DNA of 64,000 nucleotides from Micromonospora sp. MA102 (GCF_025460765.1 NZ_JAMWEG010000012.1:1-64000), one strand, 5' to 3'. Counted from the stretch's first letter, positions 48,461 to 57,824 are shown. Numbers and translations are program-made. The notes: generated by a model not told the origin, from the sequence alone.

Positions 48461-49339
48461 TTGGACCGGTTCTTGTTCCTCACCTTCGGGGGGCTCTCCA
48501 CCGGCGCGGTCTACGCCGCGTTCGCCCTGGCCCTGGTGCTCATCTGGCGGGCCGCCCGGCTGGTCAACTTCGCCCAGGGCGCGATGGCCGTGGCCACCGC
48601 GTACGTCGGCTACGCGGTGGCGTCCGCGACCGGCTCCTACTGGCTGGGCCTGGGCGCGGCCGTGGTCGCCGGACTGTTGCTGGGCGCACTGGTCGAGCGG
48701 GTGCTCATGCGCTTCGTCGGGCATGCCAACCCGCTCAACGAGGTGATCGTCGCGCTCGGCCTGGTGCTGGTCATCCAGGCGGTGCTCGGCATGGTCTTCG
48801 GCAACGGCTACCGGCCGGCCCCCGCCCCGTTCGACACCGACGCGCTCACCGTCGGCGGGGTCGCGGCGCTGTCCCCGTACGACCTGTGGGTGCTCGGCGC
48901 CGTGCTGGTGGTCGTGGTGCTGCTCGCGCTGCTGTTCACCCGCACGCCGATCGGCCTGCGGATGCGGGCCGCCGCGTTCGCCCCCGAGGTGTCCCGGCTG
49001 CTCGGCGTCGACGTCGCCCGGATGCTCACCCTCGGCTGGGCCCTCGCCGCCGCGGTCGGCGCGCTCGCCGGCATGCTGGTCGTTCCCACCGGGCTGGGGC
49101 TGCACCCGCACGCCATGGACCTGGTCTTCGTCGTCGCGTTCACCGCCGCCGTGGTTGGCGGCCTGGACAGCCCGGCCGGTGCGGTGGTCGGCGGCCTGCT
49201 GGTCGGCCTGATCCTCTCGTACGTCACCGGCTACCTGGGCCCGGACACCACCCCGCTGGCCGTCCTCGTCCTGCTGCTGGCCGTCCTCCTGGTCCGCCCC
49301 GGCGGGCTCTTCTCCAGCGCGAAGGCGAGGCACGTGTGA
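48461..49339 (+). CDS. livH: LIV-type ABC permease LivH
   Basis: The 292-residue permease has about eight hydrophobic helices. The opening 'FLTFGGLSTGAVYAAFALALVLIWRAARLVNFAQGAMAVATAYVGY' and the coupling loop 'GLRMRAAAFAPEVSRLLGVDVARMLTLGWALAAAVGALAGMLV' are classic LivH features. TTG 48461 is selected because AGGAAGG lies at the right distance and the sequence then starts at the first membrane segment. The stop overlaps livM. Confidence 0.9.
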   Translation: MDRFLFLTFGGLSTGAVYAAFALALVLIWRAARLVNFAQGAMAVATAYVGYAVASATGSYWLGLGAAVVAGLLLGALVERVLMRFVGHANPLNEVIVALGLVLVIQAVLGMVFGNGYRPAPAPFDTDALTVGGVAALSPYDLWVLGAVLVVVVLLALLFTRTPIGLRMRAAAFAPEVSRLLGVDVARMLTLGWALAAAVGALAGMLVVPTGLGLHPHAMDLVFVVAFTAAVVGGLDSPAGAVVGGLLVGLILSYVTGYLGPDTTPLAVLVLLLAVLLVRPGGLFSSAKARHV

Positions 49340-50472
49340 CCGCCACCCGCCCCTCCGCCCGGTCCGACGTGGACCGGCCCGCCCGGCCGTCCCCGCTGCG
49401 CCGGCTGCTGCCCGGCGCACCCGCCACCACCGGCCCGCGCGGGTCCACCCTGCTGCGCCACCTGGCCGGGGCGGTGCTCGCCGGCGCCCTGGTCGTGCTG
49501 CTCACCAACCAGCTCCCGCCGTACCAGAACCTCCAGGTGGCCCGGGTCTGCGCGTTCCTCTGCGTCACCGCCGGCTACACGGTGCTGGTCGGGCTCAACG
49601 GCCAGCTCTCCCTCGGGCACGGGGCGCTCATGGCCACCGGCGCCTACACGGTGGCGCTCGTGCAGCGGGGGTTCGACGAGCGGGGTGTGCAGGGGCGGTG
49701 GATCCTGCCGCTGTCGCTGCTGGCCGCCGTGGCGGCCACCGCGCTGGCCGGCCTGGTCATCGGGCTGGCGGCCGCCCGGCTGCGCGGGCCGTACCTGGCC
49801 GGCGTCACCCTCGCCGTGGCGACGCTCGTGCCGGCCGTCAGCACGATCTTCACCGGGGTGTTCAACGGCGAGCAGGGCCTGCGCTTCCCTGCGGAGACCC
49901 CGCCGGCGTCCCTGGGCGCCTACTTCCAGCCGGAACGGTGGCTGGCCTGGATCGCGCTGCTCGCCGCGCTGCTCACCGTGCTGCTCCTGGCCAACCTGGT
50001 GCGCAGCCGGTTCGGCCGGTCCCTGCGCGCCGTGTGGGACGACGAGGTGGCCGCCCGGCTCGCCGGCATCCACGTCGCCCGCACCCAGGTGCTCGCCTTC
50101 GTGGTCAGCGCCGGCTGTGCCGGCCTCGGCGGCGGCGTGTACGCGGTGCTCACCGCCACCGTCGCGCCGGGCAAGTTCCCCCTGGAACTGTCGCTGTTCC
50201 TGCTCATGGCCATCGTGATCGGCGGCCTGGGCAGCCTCACCGGCGCGGTCTGGGGCGCGGTGCTGCTGGTCGCGCTCCAGGACCTGCCGAGCCTGCTCAC
50301 CGAGACGTTCAGCCTGTCGGGCGGCCTGGCCCAGCGGCTGGAGGGCAACCTCGCGCTGGCCGTGTTCGGCCTGATCCTCATCGTCGTCATGCTCGCCGCG
50401 CCGGGCGGCCTGCACGGCGCCGTCCGCACCGTCGCCGCCCGGCTGCGTGCCCGCCGCGCGCCGGACCGCTGA
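49336..50472 (+). CDS. livM: LIV-type ABC permease LivM
   Basis: The 378-residue permease starts with a 40-residue Arg/Pro-rich cytosolic tail and then has nine or ten membrane helices. 'YTVLVGLNGQLSLGHGALMATGAYTVALV', 'RLRGPYLAGVTLAVATLVPAV', 'RAVWDDEVAARLAGIHVARTQVLAFVVSAGCAGLGGGVYAVLTATVAPGKF' and 'GLGSLTGAVWGAVLLVALQDLPSLL' mark it as LivM. GTG 49336 overlaps the livH stop. A 52-bp gap and a separate ribosome site lead to the binding protein. Confidence 0.9.
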   Translation: MTATRPSARSDVDRPARPSPLRRLLPGAPATTGPRGSTLLRHLAGAVLAGALVVLLTNQLPPYQNLQVARVCAFLCVTAGYTVLVGLNGQLSLGHGALMATGAYTVALVQRGFDERGVQGRWILPLSLLAAVAATALAGLVIGLAAARLRGPYLAGVTLAVATLVPAVSTIFTGVFNGEQGLRFPAETPPASLGAYFQPERWLAWIALLAALLTVLLLANLVRSRFGRSLRAVWDDEVAARLAGIHVARTQVLAFVVSAGCAGLGGGVYAVLTATVAPGKFPLELSLFLLMAIVIGGLGSLTGAVWGAVLLVALQDLPSLLTETFSLSGGLAQRLEGNLALAVFGLILIVVMLAAPGGLHGAVRTVAARLRARRAPDR

Positions 50473-50524
50473 GCCACCCCGGTTCCACCCACCCGTTCGC
50501 ACCGCCGCACCGGAATGGAGAACC

Positions 50525-51796
50525 ATGCGTCCCACCACCCGCCGCATACTCGCGGCCGCCACCGGCTTCGCCCTGCTGGCCGCCGTGCCGGCCTGCGCCG
50601 ACGACGAGAAGCAGGCCGCCGAGAACGTCCCCGGCGTCACCGACACCGAGGTCGTCATCGGCACCCACCAGCCGCTCACCGGCCCGGCCGCGCCCGGCTA
50701 CTCGAAGATCTCCGCCGCCACGAAGGCGTACTTCGAGCACGTCAACAGCAAGGGCGGGGTGAACGGCCGGAAGATCGTCTACAAGGTCATGGACGACGGC
50801 TACAACCCCGCCAACACCGAGAACGTGGTCCGCAAGCTGGTGCTCGACGACAAGGTCTTCGCGCTCCTCGGCGGGCTGGGCACCCCGACCCACACCAACG
50901 TGCTGGAGTTCGTCAAGACCCAGAAGGTGCCCGACCTGTTCGTCTCCTCCGGCAGCCGGAACTGGAACCAGCCCGACAAGTACCCGACCACCTTCGGCTG
51001 GCAGCCCGACTACACGGTCGAGGGCAAGGTCCTCGCCACCTGGGTGAAGCAGCAGTTCCCCGGCGCCAAGGTCTGCCACTTCGGGCAGAACGACGACTTC
51101 GGGCGGGACTCGCTGGCCGGGGTCGAGAAGGTACTCGGCCCGGTGGCGGCCAAGCAGACCTACACCACGACCAACCAGCAGGTCGGCCCGGCCATCGGGG
51201 CACTCAAGGCGGCCGGCTGCCAGGTCGTGATCTCGGCGAGCATCCCGGGCTTCACGGCGCTGGCCATGGGGCAGGCCGCCGGGCAGGGCTTCCGCGCGCA
51301 GTGGGTGGTGTCCAACGTGGGCGCCGACTACACCACGCTGTCGAACCAGCTCGGCGACAAGAAGGTGATCCTGGAGGGCATGGTCGCCGACAACTACCTG
51401 CCGATGGTGGGTGACACGGCGAACCCGTGGATCCAGGAGTTCACCAAGATCCACCAGAAGTACAACGCGGCCAACCCGATCGACGGCAACGCGATCTACG
51501 GCTACTCGATGGCGTACACCTTCGTGCAGGCGCTGCTCGCCGCCGGCAAGGACCCGACCCGGGAGAAGCTGGTCGAGGCCGTGCAGAAGGGCGGCTTCCG
51601 GGGGCCCGGTCTCACCCCGTTCCGGTACAGCGACAGCGTGCACGCCGGGTACAGCGGGGTGCGGCTGAGCAAGGTCCAGAACGGCGCGCAGACGTACTTC
51701 GGCCCGACGTACACCACCGACGACGGCGACGCCGCGGTCACCGAGTTCACCGAGCCGCCGACCACCCCGCCGGCGGACGCCATCCCGACGACCTGA
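50525..51796 (+). CDS. livK: LIV-type ABC substrate-binding lipoprotein
   Basis: The 423-residue protein has a lipoprotein signal ending 'LLAAVPACADD' and a peripla-BP_6 (Leu/Ile/Val-binding) fold: 'VTDTEVVIGTHQPLTGPAAPGYSKISAATKAYFEHVNSKGGVNGRKIVYKVMDDGYNPANTENVVRKLVLDDKVFALLGGLGTPTHTNV', then 'GDTANPWIQEFTKIHQKYNA' and 'AIYGYSMAYTFVQALLAAGKDPTREKLVEAVQKGGFRGPGLTPFRYS'. It may bind an amino acid, amide or aromatic acid. ATG 50525 follows GGAG. It is the last gene of the operon before a strong hairpin. Confidence 0.88.
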   Translation: MRPTTRRILAAATGFALLAAVPACADDEKQAAENVPGVTDTEVVIGTHQPLTGPAAPGYSKISAATKAYFEHVNSKGGVNGRKIVYKVMDDGYNPANTENVVRKLVLDDKVFALLGGLGTPTHTNVLEFVKTQKVPDLFVSSGSRNWNQPDKYPTTFGWQPDYTVEGKVLATWVKQQFPGAKVCHFGQNDDFGRDSLAGVEKVLGPVAAKQTYTTTNQQVGPAIGALKAAGCQVVISASIPGFTALAMGQAAGQGFRAQWVVSNVGADYTTLSNQLGDKKVILEGMVADNYLPMVGDTANPWIQEFTKIHQKYNAANPIDGNAIYGYSMAYTFVQALLAAGKDPTREKLVEAVQKGGFRGPGLTPFRYSDSVHAGYSGVRLSKVQNGAQTYFGPTYTTDDGDAAVTEFTEPPTTPPADAIPTT

Positions 51797-51808
51797 CCAC
51801 CACCGCGG

Positions 51809-51844
51809 GCCGGGCGGCCGTTACCGCGGTGGCGGCCGCCCGGC
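51809..51844 (+). terminator. Hairpin terminator of the liv-type operon
   Basis: GCCGGGCGGCC at 51809-51819 pairs perfectly with GGCCGCCCGGC at 51834-51844 across a 14-nt loop; an overlapping alternative CCACCGCGG/CCGCGGTGG stem at 51800-51832 also exists. It begins 13 bases past the stop. Confidence 0.7.
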
Positions 51845-51932
51845 GACGCGCACGTAGAGTGCAACATTCCGGCGTGACGCCACCGGGGCGGCGGATGACG
51901 CCGGCCAGGAGCTACGCACAGGGGGCGCACGC

Positions 51933-52559
51933 ATGATCGAGGTGGACGCCGACGCGCCGGCGCGGGTGGACGGCCGGTCGGCGCGGGCCGAGCGGACCCG
52001 GGCCGCCATCGTCGAGGCGCACCTGGCGCTCATCGACGAGGGCGACCTGCGGCCCACCGGGGAGCGGATCGCCGAGCGCGCCGGGGTGTCCCTGCGCACC
52101 CTGTGGACCAACTTCAAGGACATGGAGACCCTGTTCGCCGCGACCGGGCTGCGGGTCGGCGAGCGGCTGGACGCGCTCTGGCGGCCGATCCCGCCCGAGC
52201 TGCCGCTCACCCGGCGGATCGCCGAGTTCTGCGACCAGCGAGCCGAGATGCTGGAGGTGCTGGCGCCCTCGGCGCGCGCCTCGGCGCTCCGGGAGCCGTT
52301 CTCCCCGCAGCTGCGGCGCAACCGCGAGGCGGCCATCGCCCGGGTCCGCCACGAGATCGAGCTGGTCTTCGACCCGGAACTGGCGCACGCGGGGGAGGGG
52401 CGCGAGCAGTTGCTGGACGCGCTGACCGTGGCCTGCACCTGGGCGGCCTGGGCCATGATGCGCGACGCCATGGGCCTCGACGTGGCGTCGGCCCGGGCCA
52501 CGCTGGCCCGCACCATCGGCGCGCTGCTGGTCGACGCCATCGCCGGCGGCCTGCGCTGA
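51933..52559 (+). CDS. TetR-family transcriptional regulator
   Basis: The 208-residue regulator has the TetR HTH at about residues 16-65 ('RAERTRAAIVEAHLALIDEGDLRPTGERIAERAGVSLRTLWTNFKDMETLFAA') and a ligand-binding C-terminal domain. It has 16 extra residues before the HTH. It follows the liv-type operon on the same strand, beyond that operon's terminator, and could control it, but no operator repeat was found to prove this. ATG 51933 follows AGGGGG. A TAGAGT at 51855-51860 may be its -10 box. Confidence 0.85.
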   Translation: MIEVDADAPARVDGRSARAERTRAAIVEAHLALIDEGDLRPTGERIAERAGVSLRTLWTNFKDMETLFAATGLRVGERLDALWRPIPPELPLTRRIAEFCDQRAEMLEVLAPSARASALREPFSPQLRRNREAAIARVRHEIELVFDPELAHAGEGREQLLDALTVACTWAAWAMMRDAMGLDVASARATLARTIGALLVDAIAGGLR

Positions 52560-52632
52560 CCTGACGCGCCGGCCGCCGGCCGGACCTTCCGGGCCGGCTG
52601 CCGGCCCACCCCGTGGACCCGTCGCCCCCTGC

Positions 52633-53073
52633 TCAGTCGTTGCGCAGGCGGCGCAGGATCCGGGTCAGCTCGTCCCGGTCGGCCGGGTCGAGGGCGCCGA
52701 AGAAGCGTTCCGCCTCGGCTGCCCGGGCCACCCGGATGGCCTCGCCGACCCGGTCGCCCTCGGCGGTGAGCGCGACCAGGGTGGCCCGCCGGTCGACCGG
52801 GTCGGGCCGGCGCTCGACCAGCCCCCGCTCCGCCAGGCCGTCGACCACCTCGGTGGCGGAGCGGGGTGCGATGTGCAGGTGCTCGGCGAGCGTGCTGAGC
52901 CGGACCGCGCCGTGCCGCATGAGCACGGCGAGCGCCCGGGCGTGCCCCGGGTTGATCTCCCAGGGTTCGAGGGTGCGCTTGGACTGGTGGCGCAGCCGCC
53001 GGGCCACGGCCCAGAACGTCTCGGCCAGGCTCTCCTCGTCGCTGCCGGTCACCGGAATACGGTAGCAGCACAT
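52633..53073 (-). CDS. MarR-family transcriptional regulator
   Basis: The 146-residue protein is a MarR winged helix: 'WEINPGHARALAVLMRHGAVRLSTLAEHLHIAPRSATEVVDGLAERGLVERRPDPVDRRATLVALTAEGDRV', with the 'DRR' wing residues intact. ATG 53073 gives an extra 'CCYRIP' N-terminus; GTG 53049 is an alternative start. It is divergent from an ABC exporter 62 bp away; the shared gap contains a 13-bp palindrome. By family precedent it represses the exporter and itself until a small molecule binds. Confidence 0.88.
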   Translation of the reverse strand: MCCYRIPVTGSDEESLAETFWAVARRLRHQSKRTLEPWEINPGHARALAVLMRHGAVRLSTLAEHLHIAPRSATEVVDGLAERGLVERRPDPVDRRATLVALTAEGDRVGEAIRVARAAEAERFFGALDPADRDELTRILRRLRND

Positions 53074-53083
53074 ACTGTTGTTC

Positions 53084-53103
53084 CCTCATGATGAGGTAAC
53101 CTC
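53084..53103. promoter_or_regulatory. Overlapping palindromes between marR and ABC exporter genes
   Basis: CCTCATGATGAGG (53084-53096) is a perfect 13-bp dyad, and GAGGTAACCTC (53093-53103) is an 11-bp dyad sharing its right arm. The cluster of CCTC/GAGG half-sites is a likely MarR operator controlling both divergent promoters. Confidence 0.65.
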
Positions 53104-53135
53104 AGCAATGTCTCCCGACGAAAGAGAGCACCCCC

Positions 53136-54929
53136 TTGGATGGATTCCGAGACGGCCGCGGCGGCGGCCGGCCAACCGTGACAGCCGCCGAGAAGACGCA
53201 GGCCCGCCAGGTGTCGCTGCGCCGGATCGGCGGCCTCTTCACCGCCCACCGCGGCCCCCTCGCCGCCGTGGTGGCGATCATCGTGGCGTCCTCCGTGATC
53301 GCGATGGCGTCGCCCTTCCTGCTGCGTACCGTGATCGACCGCGCCCTCCCGGAGCGCGACCTCACCCTGCTGGCCTGGCTGGTGGCGGGCATGGTCGGGG
53401 TCGCCGCGGTGACCGCCGTGCTCGGCGTGGCGCAGACCTGGATCTCCACCCGCGTGGGGCAGGAGGTCATGCACCGGCTGCGCACCGACGTCTTCACCCA
53501 CCTCCAGCGCCAGTCCATCGGCTTCTTCGTCCGCACCCGCACCGGCGAGGTGCAGTCGCGGATCACCAACGACATCGGCGGCATGCAGGCCGTGGTCACC
53601 TCCACGGCCACCTCGATCGCCGCCAACCTCACCACGGTCATCGCCACCGTGATCGCCATGGTCGCGCTGAGCTGGCGGCTCACCCTTGTCTCGGTCGTCG
53701 TGCTGCCGCCCGCCATCTGGCTGACCCGGCGGGTCGCCCGGCTGCGCCGGGAGATCACCGCCCACCGCCAGCGCGAACTGGCCGACCTCAACGTCACCAT
53801 CGAGGAGGGGCTGTCGATCAGCGGCGTGCAGCTGGCCAAGACCCTCGGGGCCGGCGCGACCCTGGTCGACCGGTTCACCGCCTCCTCCGCCCGCCTCGTC
53901 GACCTGGAACTCCGCTCGGAGCTGGCCGGCCGCTGGCGGATGGCCACCATGACGGTGATCTTCGCGGCCATCCCGGCCGTCATCTACCTCGGCGCCGGGC
54001 TGCCCGGCACCGCCGGCACGCTCACCATCGGCACCCTGGTCGCCTTCACCGCCCTCCAGGGCAACCTGTTCCGGCCGCTCATGGGCCTGCTCAACGTCGG
54101 CGTCTCACTGACCGCCTCGATGGCGCTGTTCGCCCGGATCTTCGAATACCTGGACCTGCCCGTCGAGGTGGCCGACCCGGTGCGGCCAGTGGCCCTCGAC
54201 CCGGCCCGGGTACGCGGGCACCTGCGCTTCTCCGACGTCACCTTCAGCTACCCGGGCAGCGACACCGCCGCCGTGGCCGGCGTGAGCCTCGACGTTCCGG
54301 CCGGCACCAGCCTGGCCCTCGTGGGCGAGACCGGCTCCGGCAAGAGCACCCTCGCCGCGCTGATCAGCCGGTTGCACGACCCCGACGCCGGGCGGATCAC
54401 CGTCGACGGCGTCGACCTCCGCGACCTGCGCCTGGCCGATCTGGCCGCCGTCGTGGGCGTGGTCAGCCAGGAGACCTACCTGCTGCACGCCACCGTGCGG
54501 GAGAACCTCCGGTACGCCCGCCCGGACGCCACCGACGCCGACATCGAGGCCGCCGCCCGCGCCGCGCAGATCCACGACCTGATCGCCGCCCTGCCCGACG
54601 GGTACGACACGGTGGTCGGCTCCCGCGGCCACCGGTTCTCCGGCGGCGAGAAGCAGCGCCTGGCCATCGCCCGCACCCTGCTGCGCGACCCGCGGATCCT
54701 CGTGCTGGACGAGGCGACCAGCGCGCTGGACACCGAGACCGAGCGCGCCGTGCAGCGGGCCTTCGACGAGCTGGCCCGCGGGCGCACCGTGATCACCATC
54801 GCCCACCGCCTCTCCACCGTCCGCGACGCCGACCAGATCGCCGTGCTCGACCACGGGCGGATCGTCGAGTCCGGCACCCACGACACCCTGCTCGACCGCG
54901 CCGGCCGGTACGCGGCGCTCGCCGCCTGA
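53136..54929 (+). CDS. ABC exporter (fused membrane/ATPase), MarR-linked
   Basis: The 597-residue half-transporter has six membrane helices between about residues 35 and 310 and an ATPase domain with Walker A GETGSGKS (396-403), signature 'RFSGGEKQRLAIARTLLRDPRILVLDEATSALD' and switch His in 'VITIAHRLSTVRDADQ'. It is like type I multidrug or lipid exporters that work as homodimers. TTG 53136 is chosen because AAGAGAG lies seven bases upstream; GTG 53178 is a later option. It is monocistronic and divergent from the MarR gene, which suggests drug- or metabolite-induced export. Confidence 0.88.
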   Translation: MDGFRDGRGGGRPTVTAAEKTQARQVSLRRIGGLFTAHRGPLAAVVAIIVASSVIAMASPFLLRTVIDRALPERDLTLLAWLVAGMVGVAAVTAVLGVAQTWISTRVGQEVMHRLRTDVFTHLQRQSIGFFVRTRTGEVQSRITNDIGGMQAVVTSTATSIAANLTTVIATVIAMVALSWRLTLVSVVVLPPAIWLTRRVARLRREITAHRQRELADLNVTIEEGLSISGVQLAKTLGAGATLVDRFTASSARLVDLELRSELAGRWRMATMTVIFAAIPAVIYLGAGLPGTAGTLTIGTLVAFTALQGNLFRPLMGLLNVGVSLTASMALFARIFEYLDLPVEVADPVRPVALDPARVRGHLRFSDVTFSYPGSDTAAVAGVSLDVPAGTSLALVGETGSGKSTLAALISRLHDPDAGRITVDGVDLRDLRLADLAAVVGVVSQETYLLHATVRENLRYARPDATDADIEAAARAAQIHDLIAALPDGYDTVVGSRGHRFSGGEKQRLAIARTLLRDPRILVLDEATSALDTETERAVQRAFDELARGRTVITIAHRLSTVRDADQIAVLDHGRIVESGTHDTLLDRAGRYAALAA

Positions 54930-54948
54930 GCGCCGTGCCGGTGGGCCG

Positions 54949-57690
54949 TCACCGCCTGCTGAGGCGGGACGCCAGGTCCAGGGCGGCCCGGATCGGGTCG
55001 TCCGCCCAGCGGCTGGCGAACACGTCGTGCAGCCGCCAACCGGCCCGGGTCAGCGTGCGCTGCCGCTCCAGGTGCGCCGCGACCCCCTCCGGGTGCACCG
55101 CGCAGACCACGCCGACCGCGTCCGCGTCCGTGCCCACGCAGAGGTCGACCCGCCAGCGGCCCACCGGATACCCGGGCCGCACCGGCAGCCCGAGCCGGCG
55201 CAGCTCCTCCGCCAGGTCGGCGGTCCAGCCCGTCACCGGTTCCGCGTCGGGCGCGACCGGCGGGCGGGCCGCGTAGGCCAGGTAGTCACCCACCAGGCCC
55301 TCGGGCGACCGCAGGGAGGTGACCACGGTCAGCCGCGCGCGGGCCCGGGTGACCAGCACGTTGAACAGGTTGGGCTCCGCCACGAACCGGTGCCGCGACG
55401 GCGGGTCGCCGTCGACCAGTCCCAGCGAGGCGAGCACCACGTCCGCCTCGCTGCCCTGGAACGCGTGCACGGTGCCCGACCGCAGGCCGAGGCGCTCGAT
55501 CTCGTCGACGTCGAACGCGGCCAGCAGCGCCGCCTCCAGCGCGTCCGCCTGCGCGCGGAACGGGCTGACCACCGCGATCCCGCCCGCCGGTGGGTCGCCG
55601 GCGAGCCGCCGCACGAGGTCGAGGGCGGCGGTGACCTCGGCCTGGTTGACGCCGTCGACCACGGTCGCCCCGGCGACGGTCAGCACGTCGATGACATCGG
55701 CACGCTCGTTGCGCGGATGCCGGGTGACCAGCTCCAGCCGGTCACCGTAGAACCGGCGCGCGGAGAACTGGATCAGGTGCGGGACGGACCGGTGGTGCTC
55801 GCCCAGCCAGGTGACCGGGGCGGCGCCGGCCGCCACGTCGAAGGCGCTCGACCGGCGCACGTCGAGCCGGTCGCCGAACCGGTCCAGACCGTGCCGGCGC
55901 AGGGTCGCGGCCACGTCCACGTCGGCCACGAACGACACGAACCGGAGCTGCCGGGGATCGCCGGCGACCAGCGCGCGCCGTGCCCGGGCCAGCGCCGGAG
56001 CGGCCCGCAGCTGGTCGATGTGCGCGGCCTCGTCGAGCACCACCAGGTCGAACATCCCGGCCACCGGCGGCAGCAGGTCCTCGACGTCGGTGACCGTACC
56101 CACCCACAGCGGCAGGGCCCGCACCAGCGCCTGCGCGTCCAGCCCGGCGAGCAGCTCGCGGCGGCGGTTCCGGCCGGCCCGCAGCGCGGCGCCGAGACCG
56201 CTGGTGGCGCGCCGCGCCGCGCCGGTCCACCGTCGGGCGCTGGCCGCCCGGTGGCGCATCGCCGTGCCGACGGCGTCGGCCAGCGCGGCGTCCGCCTCCG
56301 TGAGGCTGCGCCACGCGGCCGCCAGGTCGGTGCCACCGGTGGCGGCCAGCCGCGCCGCCGCCCGTACCGCGCTCGCCGCCTCCACGGCGGCCCGCACCCG
56401 CTCCACCGACACGTCGCCGCCCGCGAGCCGGCGCAGCCGCTGCCCGGCACGGGCCCGCCGCCAGCGCCGCCACCAGCCGCCGCCGGCCGACGTGGCGTCG
56501 GCCAGCGCCGACCGGACCGCGACCAGGTCGGTGTCCGGCTCGAACAGGCCCGGAGCGTCCCGGCTCAGGGCCGGCAGCAGCGGCTGCCAGCCCGGCAGCG
56601 TGGCGGCCCGGCGTTCCTCGTCGAGGGCGGCGGCGACCCCGGCCGACACGGCCGTCACCCGGTCCCGGGCGGACGCCACGGCGGCCTCGTCGGCCCGCAG
56701 CGTGGCGTCGTCCACCCCCGCCGCCGCGCCGCCGGCCAGGTCCGCGGCGATGGTCTCGCGGCGCTCCGCGTCACCGAACAGCACCGGCGTCGGACCGGGG
56801 TGCCGGCGCAGCAGCTCGCCCAGCACCTCCGCGGCGTGCACCGACTGGGTGGCCACCAGCACCGATCCGCCCCGGTCGACCGTGTCCAGCGCGGCGGCGA
56901 CCAGGGCGTGGCTCTTGCCGTTGCCGGGTGCGCCCGTGACGACCACGACCGGCTCGGCCCTGGTCCGCCGCACCACGTCGCGCTGGGCGTCGTTCAACGG
57001 CAGCGGTGACAGCACCTCGGTGTCGTCAGCCGGAACGTTCCCGGTCCTGTCGCCGTAGAGGCGGCTCAGCGCCGTGTCCGCCAGCCCGGGGCGGCCCGCC
57101 CAGCCGAGCAGGATGTCGCGCAGCCGGCCGGCGAGCACGTCGCGGGTGGTGAAGAGCGCGGCGGCGGCGACCCCGGTCAGCGTGCCCTCGTCGATGCGGC
57201 GGGGCGGCCGGGCCAGCACCGCCTCCAGCTTCAGGCCGGCGGCCTCGGCCGCCGCGGTGATCCACGCCGTGGTGCCGGGCGCGCCGAGCCAGCCCGGCCC
57301 GGCGAGGCCCGGCGCGGCCTCCAGCCGGGCGGCCAGGTCCCGGTCCTCGATCAGCGAGGTCAGCTCCAGGTCCCCGGCCGGCACGATCCGGTAGCCGCGG
57401 CGGGTGCGGTCCAGGCGTACCGGCTGGGCCAGCAACGGCACGCGGACCCGCCGGCGACCCCCGTCCAGGTCGGCCCCGCCGACGACGAAGGCCAGGCCCC
57501 GGCGCAGGATCCGCTCGTCGCGGTGCAGCGCGTCCAGGGCCGCCAGCCGGTCCAGCCGGGTGCCGCGCGGCCCCCGGTCGGGCTCCGGCAGCCAGATCAG
57601 CGGACGACCGGCGCCGGACACGTCGAAGGTCCGCTCGGCGCCGGCCGGGGCCAGCTCGGCGAGCGCGGTGAGGATCGTCGCCGCCTCCAT
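54949..57690 (-). CDS. SF1 (UPF1-like) helicase with C-terminal degraded nuclease-like domain
   Basis: The 913-residue protein has an N-terminal region (1-230) of unknown fold and a split SF1 helicase core. Walker A is GAPGNGKS (253-260), Walker B DEAA (553-556), motif III 'GDPRQL' (577-582), 'HHRS' (632-635) and the later motifs 'VHAFQGSEAD' (741-750) and 'NVLVTRAR' (777-784). An Arg-rich helical insertion (330-520) splits the core. Residues about 820-905 resemble the Vsr/MTES_1575-type nuclease that often ends such helicases ('PGYPVGRWRVDLCV', 'AGWRLHDVFASRW'). The usual Glu-x-Asp of its active site reads 'VVCAV', so cleavage is probably lost. Similar fusions occur in phage-defence systems, but no partner gene is adjacent. 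ATG 57690 is the only reasonable start. Confidence 0.75.
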   Translation of the reverse strand: MEAATILTALAELAPAGAERTFDVSGAGRPLIWLPEPDRGPRGTRLDRLAALDALHRDERILRRGLAFVVGGADLDGGRRRVRVPLLAQPVRLDRTRRGYRIVPAGDLELTSLIEDRDLAARLEAAPGLAGPGWLGAPGTTAWITAAAEAAGLKLEAVLARPPRRIDEGTLTGVAAAALFTTRDVLAGRLRDILLGWAGRPGLADTALSRLYGDRTGNVPADDTEVLSPLPLNDAQRDVVRRTRAEPVVVVTGAPGNGKSHALVAAALDTVDRGGSVLVATQSVHAAEVLGELLRRHPGPTPVLFGDAERRETIAADLAGGAAAGVDDATLRADEAAVASARDRVTAVSAGVAAALDEERRAATLPGWQPLLPALSRDAPGLFEPDTDLVAVRSALADATSAGGGWWRRWRRARAGQRLRRLAGGDVSVERVRAAVEAASAVRAAARLAATGGTDLAAAWRSLTEADAALADAVGTAMRHRAASARRWTGAARRATSGLGAALRAGRNRRRELLAGLDAQALVRALPLWVGTVTDVEDLLPPVAGMFDLVVLDEAAHIDQLRAAPALARARRALVAGDPRQLRFVSFVADVDVAATLRRHGLDRFGDRLDVRRSSAFDVAAGAAPVTWLGEHHRSVPHLIQFSARRFYGDRLELVTRHPRNERADVIDVLTVAGATVVDGVNQAEVTAALDLVRRLAGDPPAGGIAVVSPFRAQADALEAALLAAFDVDEIERLGLRSGTVHAFQGSEADVVLASLGLVDGDPPSRHRFVAEPNLFNVLVTRARARLTVVTSLRSPEGLVGDYLAYAARPPVAPDAEPVTGWTADLAEELRRLGLPVRPGYPVGRWRVDLCVGTDADAVGVVCAVHPEGVAAHLERQRTLTRAGWRLHDVFASRWADDPIRAALDLASRLSRR

Positions 57691-57795
57691 CGCCCGCCGA
57701 TTCTGCCGTACGCGGGCGCGGACGACCTGCCGCCTGTCACGCCGGCCGCGGCGGGATGGCGGAAAGTTTTGGTCAGGTATTCATTCCTGTAGGTA

Positions 57796-57824
57796 TTTAC
57801 CTCGTCGACGGCCGCCCATAGCAT
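57796..57824 (+). promoter_or_regulatory. Promoter of the M23 peptidase gene
   Basis: TTTACC (57796-57801) and TAGCAT (57819-57824) are separated by 17 bp. An AGGTA-TT-TACCT dyad at 57791-57802 overlaps the -35 box and could be an operator. The surrounding 57765-57800 is A/T-rich. Confidence 0.55.
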
